Below are positions 24,814 through 36,933 of a stretch of DNA of 64,000 nucleotides, one piece after another. The DNA is from Butyriboletus loyo. Lineage: Eukaryota; Basidiomycota; Agaricomycetes; Boletales; Boletaceae. The position numbers and the translations under genes were made by a program. Numbering within the stretch: position 1 is the stretch's first letter; every line of letters starts with the position of its first letter. The stretch covers positions 124,001 to 188,000 of the forward strand of contig JBBPSI010000012.1 of NCBI GenBank assembly GCA_038093515.1, in the 5' to 3' direction. The notes beneath the pieces are model-generated. The model made no database searches. It worked only from the letters and a program-made list of their open reading frames with translations, and was not told the DNA's origin.

Positions 24814-27800
24814 ATGCCAGGACCTCTGCTGGAAGACGTTCACAAAGCTCTCGAGCACGGCTCTGGTCTTGCGCGTACCATGTCAACTCCGCTTCCCCAT
24901 CTGACTCCTCCTCTCGTGGACGACGTAGACACAGCGCGCGTCAGCGACTCTCCCAGCAAGGATGGGGTGCGACCCCTTGATCTGATGGTCAGTCTTAAAC
25001 GTGCAGAGCCATCGATCGTCAAGACCAGAACGGGCAGTGTGTTATCGAGGGGCTTCATCCTGAAAACGGACTATTATCCTTCTGGTTAGTCGAATCGCTT
25101 GATCAGTACTCGTTCACGACCCTCGCCAGGACGCGCCCTGGATCTGGATCTGACCGTCCACGGTGCGCCGAACTTTAGGGCACCTCGTCAAGGCAACCTG
25201 AATGTATTTGGTGTTGCCCAACCCCGAACGCAGGGTCTTCGTGCGATACTATCTGCGCTCAGATGCCGTCCTGGCACGCGTGACCCCTCTCACGTTGTCT
25301 GGTTCTCCACGCGAGAGGAGCCGATTGGTGAGATTTCGTGACATTCACTGAAGCGTTGTGCTACATGCGTCTATCGATTAGTTTACATATCTGGACGTCC
25401 GTTTGTGCTGCGCGATGCGTCTGAGCCGCGCAAGATGCTGTCCCTGTCCGATCGGGCAGAAAATCTCGAGGCCATCGAAGATCGGTTGAAGCAGGACATC
25501 CTTCAAGAAGCCAGCAAGTAGGAGGTCTTGTCGTGGACTAAGCCGTTTCCCGTTCTGATTCTTGATTTGGATAGATACGGTGGGCTTATCCTGACGCACA
25601 ACGAACTCGGTGCGTTCTCAAGACGCCGTCTGTCCTGGCATCCAATAACTAATTTGCCGTCGCCCCGAAAGCTGCCGAGAGTGGAGAAGGCGCGATATTG
25701 CCGACTTGGACGCACGTAGACAACGTAAACGTGCGGACGTCGCGCGAACTCTGGCAGAGCATGCGCTCGGACGGTTGGAACGTCGAGGTCCCTCTCTCCT
25801 CTCCCTCGTTACGTCATACTCACCATCAACACCCAGTATCACCGGCACGTCCTTGCCAACAACGTCATGTGATGTACTAACCTCCCCCCCAGTATCCCCA
25901 TTTCTCCTGATCGCCTAATCGAGGTAATCCCGCTTTATTTGCCATCTCCCGGCCTGACCCCGCCCAGGACAACTATCTGGATGCCTACCTCCGCATCATC
26001 AAAGATGCCGACCCCGTCCGAAGTGCCCTCGTATTCAGTTGTGGCATGGGTGCCGTACGGACGACTTTTGCTATGGTTGCCGCCCTGATCGTTCGCCGGG
26101 GAATGCTCCTTGCCCGGGGTTTAAACGACCCCTATGCTGCCAAGTCATCATTCGTCTTCCCTTCCGGAACCGCCAAGCAGGGAACTGCCTCACCAGTCAT
26201 CAATACCGTAAGGCGTCTAATTCATCACTAGTTGCCGACCTCATCGATCGTTATCTACAGCCGAGGAGTCAGGTAATATGATCCGTGGATAACTCTTTGA
26301 CGGACTTGACGGATCTCGCATTTAGCCCGCAGCGGATATGAAGCTTGCCCAGGCACTGGAAAACGCTAGTGCCCAACAAGATTCAAACAGGTCCCTGCTT
26401 AGGTTAACATATGTTTTGCAACAACGTGCGTGCTATCTCGTTACAAGCCAGCTTGGTGCCAATTCGCCCGTTCTAGACCTGCATTCACAATCAGCTATCG
26501 CATTACTAATGTCTCATCCCGTCTTGTTGGAAAATCTACGCAAGGCACACCAGGGAAATTACGGCGTCATCCTCAGCCTCCTCGGTTGCTTGGACCACGG
26601 TCTTCAAGCAAAAAAAGTAGTCGACCGTGTCATTGACACTTGTACGTTCTTGGATGCTGTTCTTCTTCGGTCTCAGCGTAGGGATCGATGGCGCTTGACT
26701 GATTGGAGTTGGTTGATGCAGGCGATCATGTAACAAACCTACGGGAAGATATCTTGATCCATCGGGTCCGTTATTCACTCACCACCCCTGACGACGACGG
26801 TGCCACGAGGGAAGTCATTCTAGTCAAAGCTGGAAGGTCGCTCGAAAAATAGTGCGTAACATGCTAGACAAGCTCGACTTTGCTCGACTTCAGAGTCTGA
26901 GCCTTCGCTGTTCCAGTTTTTTCATGATCGCCTTCGCAAGCTACGTTGACTCCGTTCCTGACTTCAGCCAAACATTCTCAGATTGGCTCAAGGTTCGCCG
27001 TGAATCTATTCTTTTTGTTCGCCGCTGCTTACACACTGAAATATGTTCAGGCAAGGACAGAGATCTGGAAGTAAGCCCATTTGGTACACAATCATTGCCC
27101 TAAATCCTACAAATCTTTTTTCTTTGCTTAGTCAGGTGATGTTTCTTAGAAAGTCGCGGGGATCTCGATTGAACGTATTTGCCCCCGTAAACGATCTTTC
27201 GCTTCTGTCTCGATCAGGGGCAGAGGACAAGTCGCTTGTTGCTGGGCAAAAGAACAATGTCGAAATCGCCGGTGGCCAATTACTTGGAGATGAATTCAGT
27301 GACCACGTTGTAAAGGTGAGACTTGTTCTGATGTGAGTGTGACGAACCTTGAATTCTCTTTTCATCAAGAATCGCAGTGGCATCATTCTGAGGGAAAGGT
27401 AGGTTCATCCTGTCTCGGTGAATTCTATCCTTGCTAAAAAGATCATGTTAGCACCCTTTTGAAATCCGATCAATGGCTATCGGAGTCACAACTTGTCTCG
27501 CAATCCGTTCGTGTCATCAATTTCAGAAACATTCCCGGCGCGAATATCTACGCATGTGGACAACCAACTGAATCAGCAATCGATAAGGTAGTCCAGTTGG
27601 TCAAGGAACATCACCCAAATGCCAACAAAGTGGTGTGGGTAACCCTCCGCGAAGAACCTATTGTATATATCAATGGTGCTCCCTATTGTTTGAGGCGAGA
27701 GCGATTTTCTTTAAGGAATATGAAGGGTCAGTGGTTTGTGTGTCTACGTGGGCAGCACTTTTAATTCATTCAATGTAGATTATGGAGGGATCTCCGCCTC

Positions 27801-30720
27801 ACGCTTAGAAGTGCTCGAGGAACGTCTCAAAGACGATGTACTCGCAGAATTAAACACATTCGATGGAAGGTATGATATTCCGGTGCTTGCTAGTCAACAT
27901 TGTTAATATCTGCACCGCTCGAAGGCTTCTACTACATACAGAAACGTCTGACGGATCTGTCATTCCAATCTGGGAAGAAGTCCAACCTGAGGACGTCGCT
28001 GTCCTCAAGGACATCATGGCGTCACGGCAGTCGGGCTGCGGGATTGAAGTGCAGTATACTCGTATCCCAATCACCGCGGAACGTCCCCCGGACATGTCCG
28101 ATATCAGCGAACTCATGGAGTTAGTAGTCCGTACTGACTTCATGAACACCGTGATTGTCGTGAACTGCCAACTGGGGCGAGGAAGGAGTACGCTGACTTC
28201 AGTGAGGGTCGCCTTGGACAGTTGAACTTCCAGTTGACCCAATTCAGGTCCTGATCCTCTTAATCCAACAATGGTTGAAAGACAGCAGACTGCTAGCTCA
28301 AGCATCCCCTCGGCTGCTTGCCCGATCACGTTCCCTTTCAGCCTCCGTTTCACGTGCTGAGGATGAACCCGTGAATTTACGGCAGTCGTATCAAGTTGTG
28401 GATAGTATGTCTTGCATGTCTCATTCCATTCTTATACCCATCTAAGATTCCATTTGAGATTTCCTTCGCATCGTCCGTCAAGGATCGGCAGTGAAAATTG
28501 CTGTCGACGAGGCTATCGATCGGTGTGCTGCGGTTCTGAATCTGCGTGATTCCATTGAGGAGGAACGTGTGAAGGCAGAGCAAGCCACGGACGAGAAGCG
28601 GAAGCGTGCTCATACATCTAAAGGTCTGTGTAACGACTAAAGCATGATATAGATTGACGACTTTCCAGGATTACACAACCTTCGGCGGTACTTTGAGCTC
28701 GTCGTCTTCCAGGCTTATTTGCAATCGACGGAACCTGATACCCTGCAGTCTGTTGAAACCTTCGGGAAGTTTATCGAGAACAGGCCAGGTATAATTACGG
28801 CTCGTCATTTACCACGGCACGTGCTTATGAACTGCGAACAGTCATCAAGACATTCGAAAAGGATCTCGTTGCTGGTGGTCTGAAAGCACTAACTCCGTTG
28901 GAGAGGATAGATAGTGTTGCCCACCCTGACGAAGTTAAACAGGTCGTGGTCAATCGATCTGGAAGCATCTTGTCAGCCTCCACTATTTTGAAGAGTGATT
29001 TCTTTTCAAACTTGCAGAAAATGACCCTCCCGGAGTACGTTTGTCATCGTGGTAACGTACATGACACTCAATCACGTTTCGCGAGGCAGGCGGATTGATG
29101 GATCACCTAACTTCCGTCGTGTGCATTTAACTCTGGTATTAGGCTCGTCTGGAAAGTCCATCCCGGAAACCACTATTGCACATCTCGAATGCGTCGCTGA
29201 CGGGAAGATGGTTTGCGGAAGGTAAAATTACATTACTCCATGCTTTCTTTCTAATACGCTCGCTTACCCAACTGACGCAGCGGAATGCCTACTGTACAAG
29301 GGTGTGTCTTGATCAACGGTCAGGCGAATCCTCGGTTACATTCTCACAGATTACGGAGAGCGCTGGCGCGGGTAGATGCCGGTCCACAGGGGACAAATAT
29401 GGTGTTCTGGACTTCTTTGAGAGAGGTCTCGTTAAACTTTTCCGATTGGCCACACAATTGCAAACTGACTTGAACAGGAGCCGGTCATCTATGTTGCTGG
29501 CCGACCGCATGTTCTGCGGCTGGTAGACAAGCCCTTGGAAAACGTCGAGTATGGTTATCTCTTTCAGTTAAGACGAAAGTTCATTCGCATGTATAGAGCT
29601 ACGGGAGTCACCACTACGATGGTGGAGACTATGGAGGAACGTTTCAAGAAGGACGTCCTTCGGGAACTTCGTCAAGGTGATGGTCGTATTTTGCTTCACG
29701 ACGAAGTAGAAGAGCGCCCCGGTGTTTTCACGATCATACCTATATGGGAAACAGTTTCGGAGGAAGATATCATGACACCACGGGACGCGTTTGACCTCGT
29801 GGCAAAGGAAGGCTATAAGGTCAAATCCTGTCTGATATGTTCGACGCTCCAGCTGACCACCTTCGATACCAGATCGATTATGACCGTGTGGCAATTGTGG
29901 GGGATCTCATACCGTGTTCACTAACTGACTGACACCGAAATCTAGACCGACGAACAAGCACCGCTCCCTGACGCACTTTTTCAACTTTTGAATCGTGTTC
30001 GACTTGGATACTCGCAAGCGGGTGATTTTATCTTCAACTGTCAGATGGGCAGGGGTCGTACCACCACCGGCATGGTGACTGCGTGCTTGATTTCAACTGT
30101 CATGAATTGGGTGGAGGAAGAGAGCGTCTATGTCGCTGAGGACATGAGTATGTTAGAGTATGATTCAATTGATGGCCCGTCCGAGGAGGAAGCTTACTTG
30201 CAAGGTATTCACACTCGTCTTTGCAGCTGATCTGATGGTTAACGTCATGCACAGGGGAGTACAAGACGATCCTGCAGCTTGTTGGCGTACTCTCCTATGG
30301 CAAGATCGCCAAACGCGTGACCGACCGTGCAATCGACCTGATGCAAGACGTGCAGAACCTCAGGAAAGCGATCTATGAGTGAGAACTGGTTCCTTTTATG
30401 CCGCGTTCTGCTGAATACGACGTCGTGGTGATGATACAGCTACAAGCTCAAGGTGGAAGCGTGTGAGAAAGGAAGTGCCAAGCAGGGGAAGCTGATGAAT
30501 ATTGCCGTGAATTACCTGTGAGGCATTGATGGGTAGTTTCACATCAGACCATGTGCTCACTAGTTCGTACAGATACCGCTACGGGACGCTCATAGTTTTT
30601 TGCAACTACCTGATCGAAATGCGGGGATCGGATAGTAAAGGAGAGGAACAACCGTTCCCTGCTTGGCTCCGGGAACACCGGGAGATCGCTAAATTGTTGG
30701 GAAGGAGGTCGTTAGACTGA
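24814..30720 (+). CDS. Paladin-like protein with three PTP-like phytase repeats (inositol hexakisphosphate domain)
   Basis: A large, intron-rich gene starting MPGPLLEDVHKALEHG and ending RSLD. It contains three related repeats, each opening with a block like VVKTRTGSVLSRGFILKTD, then a WxxxREEPxxYIxGxPxxLR block, and ending in a CX5R phosphatase loop: CGMGAVRTT (codons from 26040), CQLGRGRST (from 28166) and CQMGRGRTT (from 30039). All three keep the catalytic Cys and Arg. This is the paladin / PTP-like phytase architecture, annotated in fungi as an inositol hexakisphosphate-domain protein. Animal paladin acts on phosphoinositides; activity of the fungal protein is inferred only. Blocks such as RIIKDADPVRSALVFSCGMG and YHRIPISPDR are clear. 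One exon is only 8 nt (25837-25844) and is followed by a GC-AG intron. The exact borders of the more than 20 exons were not all resolved. Confidence 0.88.
25837..25844 (+). other. 8-nt micro-exon in the paladin gene followed by a GC-AG intron (25845-25892)
   Basis: The preceding exon ends WNVE and an intron runs from gtccct to cccag. The 8 bases TATCACCG follow, then an intron gcacgt...cccag, then T ATC CCC ATT TCT. The result is YHRIPISPDR, the conserved paladin block. Skipping the 8 bases gives a stop after five codons. Confidence 0.7.
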
Positions 30721-31672
30721 AGACAGGCGATTCCTGTGATGACAATACCATATGAATAGGTTGATATGATCAGAGTGTGTGAACGATCTAGCTTACGCTC
30801 TGCACTTTACAGTGGTAGGCCCATCAGTAAAACAGTTGCTGGTTTCCGATGCTAACCGAGTGCTACAGACTGCTAGCCGTTGGTTCCGACCAATAACCGT
30901 TTCACTGATGGCAGGTTTATTACAGCATTTTCATGGCAGCTTGAGTCGCCGGCCTTGAAGCGAAATTCAGTCAACTGGCCGCATCGGCAACCTCCACAGC
31001 ATCGTCACTGTGGTGACAATGGTTCACCCTGAACAACATATGCACAAACCAGTGGATGTTTTGATAGCCATATAAACCTCGACAGAGTAGAAAAACCGAC
31101 ACAGAATTCGCGACGGCGTCCGACGGGCTGTGCATGACGCGAAGCAGAGCTGCCATGATAAGCGCAGTACGGTGCTGACACGACTGCCATCAGCTCAGCA
31201 CAGCATTGCAACCAGCGTGACAATGGAGCTTGTCGAATGATCTCAATCATTTGAGCGCAGAACGTGTTGGAGTAGGTTGTATGTGCAAACTGTAGCCCTC
31301 CGACAACCACCGCCAGGTCGATTTCTTGATTTCTTACAGGCACTGGTCACTTCCGAAGGCCCTGTGGCGCTCAGTTCCGTAGGCAACGTGACCCGAGGAT
31401 TCCGGTACCTTGTCGCACAGCCACTTGTGGTGTCGGTTTCTACATCACTAGCACATCGTTTGCATTCGTACTCTCTCCACTGGGGCCTCTTTCCATTCGC
31501 AAGCCACTTACTAGAAACAAATTCGTCACACGCTATTCAGGACAGCGTCAAGCTTCTCGTTGATCACGGACGGCGGTGTGGTCTTGCGACTCGACGCTGC
31601 TGCGGATTTTTCCGCCGCACACATTCCACCACCCATCTTCATACGACACACTGCTAGTCAGCCTCACTCAGG
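30721..31672. other. Intergenic region, nothing recognised
   Basis: Contains the paladin 3' flank and the promoter of the surface-protein gene. The longest frame is about 125 codons and lacks motifs. The last 60 bases before the next ATG are rich in C, A and T, like a leader. Confidence 0.4.
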
Positions 31673-32870
31673 ATGAAGAGAGCGACGCGTTCATTACTAC
31701 TCGCCGTCGTAGCTTCCGCTATGCTACTCCCCGTTCTCGCGTCGCGGCATGAGCCAATCGGAGACCGCGCAGTCAGCCAAGTAACCGTACTAGAAACTAG
31801 TAGTACCAGTCCCATCGAGACGAGTACTGCTGCTGCGACTTCAACGCAAGCCGCCCAAACGACTGCGGTCGCCACCTCGTCGTCATCAGCTGCTGCTGCA
31901 TCCGCCTCAGCTACCTCGACAACCCCTTCATCAGCGGCCAGCGCAGCCACTACTCATGCAACTTCAGCGGGAGCTTCATCTGCGCAAGCTGCAGTAAGCT
32001 CGGTGGTGCCCACCACCGCTACCAATTCCGCAGGTCAAATTGTTACCAGCTACGTCACAGCAAACGTCGCAGCGACAAACGCCGTTTCTTCCCAAACGGC
32101 GAATGCCTCGAACACTTCCACCAGCAGTGACGGTCTCGGCACCGGCTCTATCATAGGGCTTTCAATTGCTGGTGGGATTACGGCGCTTGGCATCGCCCTC
32201 TTTTTCGTCTGGAAGTGCACAAGGAAACGGTTTACTGATTTCGACGACAGTACGTCCTTTGCATAAGCGTCTCATGTGGAATGATGGGAACGGTATCCTT
32301 CACACAGGCGAAGCTATCAAATGGCCGGAGCTGAATTCGCATAACAAAGATGTACATGCTCTTCCGACGAATTCCACCGGAAGGGCAGGCTTTGGTCCAG
32401 GGAACGACTCTGATATCCATCTCACGAGAGCACCGAGCCCTGGTGACACATACGCGACTTCGATCGCAGCTTCGTCTGTCCCTGAAGTGTATGGTGCTGG
32501 GGATCCCTACGCAGTTCCGCCCCTACCTCATCTCAACCCGAACCAACCGTATAGCGACGAGCCCAATGTATATGGTCAACCCGCCGCATATTACGACCCA
32601 TACCGTGGTCCGGTGCCGGGCACATTCACAGATACCATCGCCAATGCACACGACGCAGAATCTATCCCAATGACGCAGATGGCTAGGATCAGGAGTCCAG
32701 CTCCACAGGCAGCGTATGATATGCAGGGTCGCGGTTCCCCAGCGCCGCAGGCGGCGATGGGTTATGCAGGCATGGATGATCGATCCAGAACGCCAAATCC
32801 TGGCGCGTTGGGCGCAGCGGGGAGAGCCTCTCCCGGTCCTCACTCCGGGTACGGATACGGTTCGCGGTAG
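31673..32870 (+). CDS. Ser/Thr/Ala-rich single-pass membrane protein (cell-surface sensor-like)
   Basis: Two exons, 31673-32249 and 32308-32870, give 379 residues. It has an N-terminal signal peptide (MKRATRSLLLAVVASAMLLPVLA) and about 130 residues almost wholly of Ser, Thr and Ala, likely O-mannosylated. One membrane segment follows (GSIIGLSIAGGITALGIALF), then a basic stop-transfer WKCTRKR and a cytosolic tail rich in Pro, Tyr and Gly. FDDSEAIKWPEL right after the membrane is a block I associate with basidiomycete proteins of this layout. The tail contains short repeats of SPAPQA. Architecture resembles WSC/MID2-type wall stress sensors, but there is no WSC cysteine domain. Function as a sensor is inference. 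Confidence 0.8.
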
Positions 32871-33456
32871 CCGCCGCCCTCGTTTAGGTGGCTGCGTATG
32901 GGGAAGGGATAATGCTCACTGGATGACACGAGTTAGAGGAGAGTGGGATGACGAACGAAAGTATTTAGACAGCCCAAGGACTTCATACCCTCTGCGATGG
33001 ATGTACACTCGTTTGGTCGGTCGTTCTCCTTCGTCTTGCACCCCAGCTCCCATGAACTTGTGGTTCGTTCAGCAATCCCTCGCGTATCATGATGCGCATC
33101 TTGGTTCCATCTCTCACCAGTATAGATCTAGATCTTGTCAAGGATGCTCTTGGACAGCTAGCTGTCACTGTCACCATGATATCATCCTGTTCTCAAACCT
33201 ATCTCTTTTTTTTCTTTTTCCTGCTTGGATATTCGAGCACACTCTATTCCCCAATAAGCACTATACCGTTCCAAAACCAAGTACCGCTAATGAACAGATA
33301 TTGTGTATTCACAAACTCTTCACGCAGGTAGTCGTTACTTTTGGATGATTGCGATAAGAAAGTAGACGGGAACAAGATCCTGAGAATCCAGGCGAGAAGA
33401 TGATGTATAGAATATGCGATCGAGCTTGAACGTCCGCTCGTGCTGCAAGCAAAGCA
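32871..33456. other. Intergenic region between convergent genes
   Basis: Holds the 3' flanks of the surface protein (plus) and VTC4 (minus). Nothing else recognised; a T-rich stretch (tttttttctttttcc) lies near 33208. Confidence 0.4.
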
Positions 33457-36400
33457 TCACTGTTTTGCCATCTCGGTGACGCGCAACCCGACATTGACGG
33501 CTAACGCAGCGAGCAACACGAAACACAAGATGACTGGACCATACTTGTCGTAGTAAAGTCCTTCCGCGCAGCCCGCTCGAAGGCGTAATGCACGGTACAC
33601 GAAGATGATGGCCGAGTACGCGATGGAGAGGAGCGCCGCCAGCGTAAAGAGCCCTGCGCTGATAAGCCCTCTGGGATCGTCGGGGGGAATAAAGTTGATG
33701 AGCGTCGTCGCGATAGAACTTATCAGGACGGCAAAGTTTAGCCACATCTGTGGGCCCCCAACGGGTCAGTACGGAACGGAGTGTTGACAAAAGTAGAACA
33801 AGAAAAAGACTTGCCAGGAAAGTCCGTTCGTTGGCGAAATAGACCTTGGGCTCGATGCGAACAGGCACCGCGATCTTCTTGCCAGATGGAGCGACCCAGT
33901 CACGGACGAGTAGTCTCTCCTGTTCTGGTATTTCTTCCTCGTTGAGCCCTTGAGCCTCAGGAGACAGAGGGGTCGCTTGGTCATCACCATTGCGGTCTCC
34001 GTTCAACCGCTCCTTTAATCTCTTGTCAAAGGTCGTTGATAATGCCAAGGGATCGATAGACAACGGTTTTTGCAGAGGACGAGGCTGACCAGAGACATGC
34101 CCCTCTTCGTGTTGGTCTAACAACCGTGTATGTTCATTAACTTCATCCTCTCCTCTCAGAGATGGGCCTGGACTGTTTGATCCACCATACTCTCGCTCCT
34201 TGAGAGATATCTCGCGATACGCAATGGCCGCTGCGACATCCACGTGAGGAAGTCCTGTACGAATCTCTTCATCCTTTGCTGGTTCCAGGTCCATGGCTTC
34301 GTCCTCTTCTCCTTCGGAGACCGGTTCATCATAAGTTTGAGGTGGTGTTGTGTCACCGGAACGTCCTTGGTCCAAGGAAGTCCCCGAAGACGAGGCGAGA
34401 GGTCGTTCTACCGTCAAGTAACCAGTGCTAGGTTTCAGGATGTCGATGTCCACTGCAGGAGACAATCCAGTGAGCCGCTCACTCTTACACGTTTCCTCCC
34501 TAACTTACTTTGCGGAAGCCAGAACGGAACAAGGTCTGTCCGGTTAGGAAGTAGGGTAGCGCATCCATGTATGAATTTACTGTGCGCACATGAGCTACGA
34601 GGATAAGCGAATTTGGTTAAAAACTGACCTGAACTTGGGTACAGCTTCAACTAGATGAGATTGTACTAGGTCCGTCACCCACTTGGGGGGGTTTTGGCCA
34701 AATTGCGTCTGTAGCTTGACTTCCAGGACGCCATATTTAAATAGCTCCTCGTCTTCAGCGGGCACCTGGTCAAATGGATGGTCGAGCCCGATGTCAGTGC
34801 GCCGCCAGTTGTCCCCCGAGCGTACACGTCCATCCCAGTTGTCTTCTCTGACCATGGTGAGCTCGGTATCAAGAGAAATCCGCACACGAGCATCACCCGG
34901 TAACTGGAACGCAGTTCGATTGTAAAAGGTCCGCATGACTAGGACCCGTCATCAACAAAGTAGGAATATATGCTCGGAACGCGCCTCACCAGGAACAAGC
35001 TTGCGAGTCAAGATACGATATTGCACCTCGCTAGCAAGCTGAATCATCGAATCGACTTCGCTCTGACTTTTCTTGCCGCTGTCGGCCAAAGCCTGCATTT
35101 CAACATCCATGGTATGCTCTCCTCGCAAGAACGCATTCACTAGGTGCTCCTTGATGGGAAAACGAGATTTGACTGATTTTTCTCCAGTCCAATCTTCTCG
35201 GTGAGTTTTACGTTCCACAAAAATCTGTCAATAAGATGACATTGAATGTAGGGTGATTTGCATTCTGCGAACTTACGGTCTTTACGTTGGTATCCCCGTA
35301 CCACCGCAGACGGATTGCTTCAGCACCCTCTGTCTTCTCGAGCCGACCAAGGTAGAGATCCAGGTCCTCATTATCAAAGTATACAGATGTGATTGCTACT
35401 CACGCTCGTGAGATCAGAAGACGTCAAGAGAACTGAGCAAATTACCTGCATCCTTGGGTTCGAATTCTTTCTCTGAATCGAATACTGCCAGCCATGATGG
35501 ATGTCAGATCCGCAGGGACTGTCATTCCGAAAAGGGGACAAACCAAGCACAGGTAGGTGCCTCATAATGGCTAGTTTGAGTGGGACAAGATTGTCTGGGT
35601 GCACCTGGTCACGAGTGAGATTACATTCGATAACAGGTAAAACTAGCTACCCAGTATTTCGTCGTCTGTCGAATGAACGCACTCTGGTTGCCGCCTGCAC
35701 CGGAATCGCCTATGACGGGGTGACCACGCGTACGAACAAGGTTGTACAGTTTCGAAAGCTTCACGATGAGAGCATCCCAATTGTATTTGTAAAACGGTCG
35801 TTCTTCCAGGTAATCTTGAATGAATGTAGGTTTGAGTGGCCTGTTCGTTTGTTTCTGAGAACGAAATCAGTGTACTAGCACAAAGCCTTGGGAAATGTGA
35901 CCAACGTCATGTTTCTGGAGTCTCATCAGAACCGGAGACGTGCGACTGGACGACGACACGAACCTTTAGGATTTTTAGAAAACCTGTGATATTGAGTTTT
36001 GTATACAAGGCGAGATCATGTACATCTGCGACGAGCGTGGCCACTTCCACTTCCAATCCATGGAAAAGTTCTTCGAGTTCGTCATAGGAATCACCACCTC
36101 CTTCGAGGTCGTCTTCGTCGTCAGAGCCTTCGTCGGGGCCGTAATCAGAAGTACGCGGATGAAGAGACTCGGGATCGCTGGATGTAATCGGAGACGGTTC
36201 GGACGATGACTGAGACTGCTGAGCCACGAGACGCTTCACGTCGTGTTCGGCATCACGGATACGTCGGGAAAGTTCGGATGTCTATCAACGTTGTAACGTG
36301 AGTGGGGTTGCATTGATTGTCATCAAGTTAGCAACAACCTTCCCCTTCTGGAAGTCGTGAATCTTGTCCAGCTCTCCCTTGAGCATGGCGGTGAACTCGC

Positions 36401-36642
36401 GTTCATCCTCGTTATCCCAATTGCGGGATGTGGTGCGAGCCTAGATGAGAGACAGGGCAGTTAAAAAGGAATTGAACTGTGGAATGGAACACCGAAACCT
36501 TGAGTTCCCGCTTGAGGAGGTTATAGTCGATATAGAATGGTTTCCATTCGTCGTAGAGGGTCGCCTATATCACGGACACATTTGCACGAAATAACAGTCG
36601 ATAAATCAAGATGCGTACCGTGATCTTCCTACCAAACTTCAT
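33457..36642 (-). CDS. VTC4: Vacuolar transporter chaperone 4, polyphosphate polymerase (SPX-VTC-TM)
   Basis: Makes polyphosphate from ATP and moves it into the vacuole as part of the VTC complex. The first exon (36642-36619) encodes MKFGRKIT and joins [20 protein letters not shown], the start of an SPX domain that senses inositol pyrophosphates. An acidic insert follows ([20 protein letters not shown]). The VTC polymerase tunnel shows [68 protein letters not shown] and PFWLPQMDIDI. These basic residues line the active site in yeast Vtc4, which favours VTC4 over the non-catalytic VTC2/3. Three membrane segments lie in the last exon (33747-33457). The intron before it (33748-33814) has a GC donor and joins FANERTFL to MWLNFAVL. 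The gene is divergent from GTR2, 291 bp away. Confidence 0.95.
33748..33814 (-). other. GC-AG intron in VTC4
   Basis: The minus strand reads ..ACT TTC CTG then gcaagt, and ends cccacag before ATG TGG CTA AAC. The splice gives [13 protein letters not shown], matching the conserved ERTFLxWL block of VTC proteins. No GT donor nearby preserves that block. Confidence 0.75.
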
Positions 36643-36933
36643 TACGGCAAGGGCGTGAAAAACTCGTAGAAGAGAAGTAAAGTGTGGCTGAGGAAGAGAA
36701 GTGGCCGCCGAACAGATATCCGGCGACGGTCTGAAACGTGCACTTGCCAGCCGTGGGAATAAATGTCTCAAAGTCTATCTGGTCTCTATGCTGAGATCGA
36801 CTTTGCGCAACGGACGGGCGTTGTGGTAGAACGAGCGTATTTTTCCTTGTCGACAAGACCAGTTAGTGTAATTGAGTCAATATGTGGCGGTGTTGATACA
36901 CCCATCCCGTCGAGTTCATGAACTGATCGACAA
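36643..36933. promoter_or_regulatory. Shared divergent promoter of VTC4 and GTR2
   Basis: 291 bp separate the two start codons, and no other coding is possible on frame or motif grounds. Both products act at the vacuole. No specific site was recognised, including no clear CACGTG/T phosphate-response box. Confidence 0.45.

Noticed and set aside
22024..30720. Secondary-metabolite gene cluster around the P450
   Set aside because: The neighbours are an amino-acid transporter and a paladin phosphatase. No synthase, terpene cyclase or tailoring partner lies nearby, and the GMC oxidase is 20 kb away among housekeeping genes.
31654..31950. Ala/Val-rich minus-strand frame
   Set aside because: Complement of the Ser/Thr/Ala-coding repeats of the surface protein on the plus strand.
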